From assembly GCA_003164275.1 (NCBI GenBank), contig PLSY01000250.1:1-6275 (forward strand): DNA of 6,275 bases, in the 5' to 3' direction. The notes below the pieces were generated by a model, which had not been told where the DNA came from, made no database searches, and saw only the letters and a program-made list of their open reading frames with translations. Within the stretch, counting starts at the first letter, position 1, and every line of letters starts with the position of its first letter. This DNA comes from Acidimicrobiaceae bacterium. Lineage in GTDB: Bacteria > Actinomycetota > Acidimicrobiia > Acidimicrobiales > RAAP-2. Position numbers and translations under genes: made by a program. Below are positions 5,837 to 6,275 of this stretch, in pieces.

Positions 5837-6275
5837 ACCCGGCCCTCGTCGAGCTGTCAGCCACCGACGGGCAGGCTCGTACCGGGCTCGTCCACACCGC
5901 CCGAGGCTCCTATCCCATCCCAACGTTCATGCCGGTCGGAACGAGGGGGGCGGTCAAGGCGCTGGACAGCCGGGATCTGGAAGAGCTCGGCTGTCACGTG
6001 GTGCTCGCCAACACCTATCACCTGCTCTTGCGTCCCGGCGTCGAGGCCGTAGCTGCTCTCGGTGGGCTCCACCGCTTCACCGGCTGGCAGGGCCACACGC
6101 TGACGGACTCGGGAGGGTTCCAGATCCACTCGCTGTCGCCGGTGGTGGACGACGACGGGGCGACGTTCGCCTCGATCTATGACGGAGCCCGGGTCCGGCT
6201 GACCCCCGAGACGGCGGTCGAGGCCCAGGGACTCATCGGGGCCGACATCCAGATGGTGCTCGACGTGTGCTCGAC
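5833..6275 (+). CDS. tgt: Queuine/preQ1 tRNA-guanine transglycosylase Tgt, N-terminal part
   Basis: Tgt exchanges guanine 34 of GUN-anticodon tRNAs (Asp, Asn, His, Tyr) for preQ1. The gene runs off the right edge, and 147 of the usual ~370-400 residues are present. My translation from GTG 5833 shows IPTFMPVGTRGAVKALD (29-45), the conserved VVLANTYHLLLRPG (56-69), the active-site TDSGGFQ (91-97) with Asp92 matching the Asp102 of the Zymomonas enzyme, then DGARVRLTPE (117-126) and GADIQMVLDVC (136-146). That last segment corresponds to the substrate-binding S/GDI-M-FDEC motif, with Val in place of Glu before Cys. The zinc site and second catalytic aspartate lie beyond the window. The GTG overlaps the queA stop (GTGA) and has a GGAGG site four bases upstream. 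It acts directly before QueA in the pathway. Confidence 0.95.
   Translation, partial: MNPALVELSATDGQARTGLVHTARGSYPIPTFMPVGTRGAVKALDSRDLEELGCHVVLANTYHLLLRPGVEAVAALGGLHRFTGWQGHTLTDSGGFQIHSLSPVVDDDGATFASIYDGARVRLTPETAVEAQGLIGADIQMVLDVCS

Noticed and set aside
1..6275. An undescribed defence, mobile or biosynthetic system
   Set aside because: All long coding stretches belong to known core families, and I saw no repeats, insertion ends, att-like duplications or CRISPR spacing.

Overview
The window is a compact, high-GC (by eye roughly two thirds G+C) bacterial chromosome segment with eight protein genes, all on the + strand. Seven are complete and the last runs off the right edge. The order pdxS-pdxT-yebC-ruvC-ruvA-ruvB, the actinobacterial style of the PdxS and RuvB sequences, and apparent leaderless starts point to Actinomycetota. 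The intact queA-tgt pair after ruvB is missing in many actinobacteria, such as mycobacteria. It suggests an early-branching lineage such as Acidimicrobiia. That placement is an inference, not proof.

Region 1 (1-2406) is a vitamin B6 and translation-factor unit. A TAGAAT -10-like box lies six bases before the pdxS ATG. Then come pdxS and pdxT, the two subunits of DXP-independent pyridoxal 5'-phosphate synthase, and a YebC/PmpR/TACO1-family gene. A perfect 8-bp hairpin overlapping the yebC stop codon probably marks the end of this unit.

Region 2 (2407-4662) is the Holliday-junction operon ruvC-ruvA-ruvB, with successive ATGA stop/start overlaps. Its control region is the most informative non-coding DNA here. 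A TAACGT -10-like box sits seven bases before the ruvC ATG, and a perfect CGAAC-N4-GTTCG LexA (SOS) box covers the ATG itself. This fits DNA-damage induction of the resolvasome from an apparently leaderless transcript.

Region 3 (4663-6275) holds queA and tgt, two queuosine tRNA-modification genes, joined by a GTGA overlap. Tgt puts preQ1 into the wobble position of tRNA and QueA converts it to epoxyqueuosine. ruvA-ruvB-queA-tgt is a conserved neighbourhood in other phyla (for example Bacillus), so this looks like retained ancestral synteny.

I found no mobile element, CRISPR array, RNA gene or uncharacterised system. The window is core-genome housekeeping DNA. What deserves a second look is regulatory architecture and a few residue-level departures in conserved motifs.
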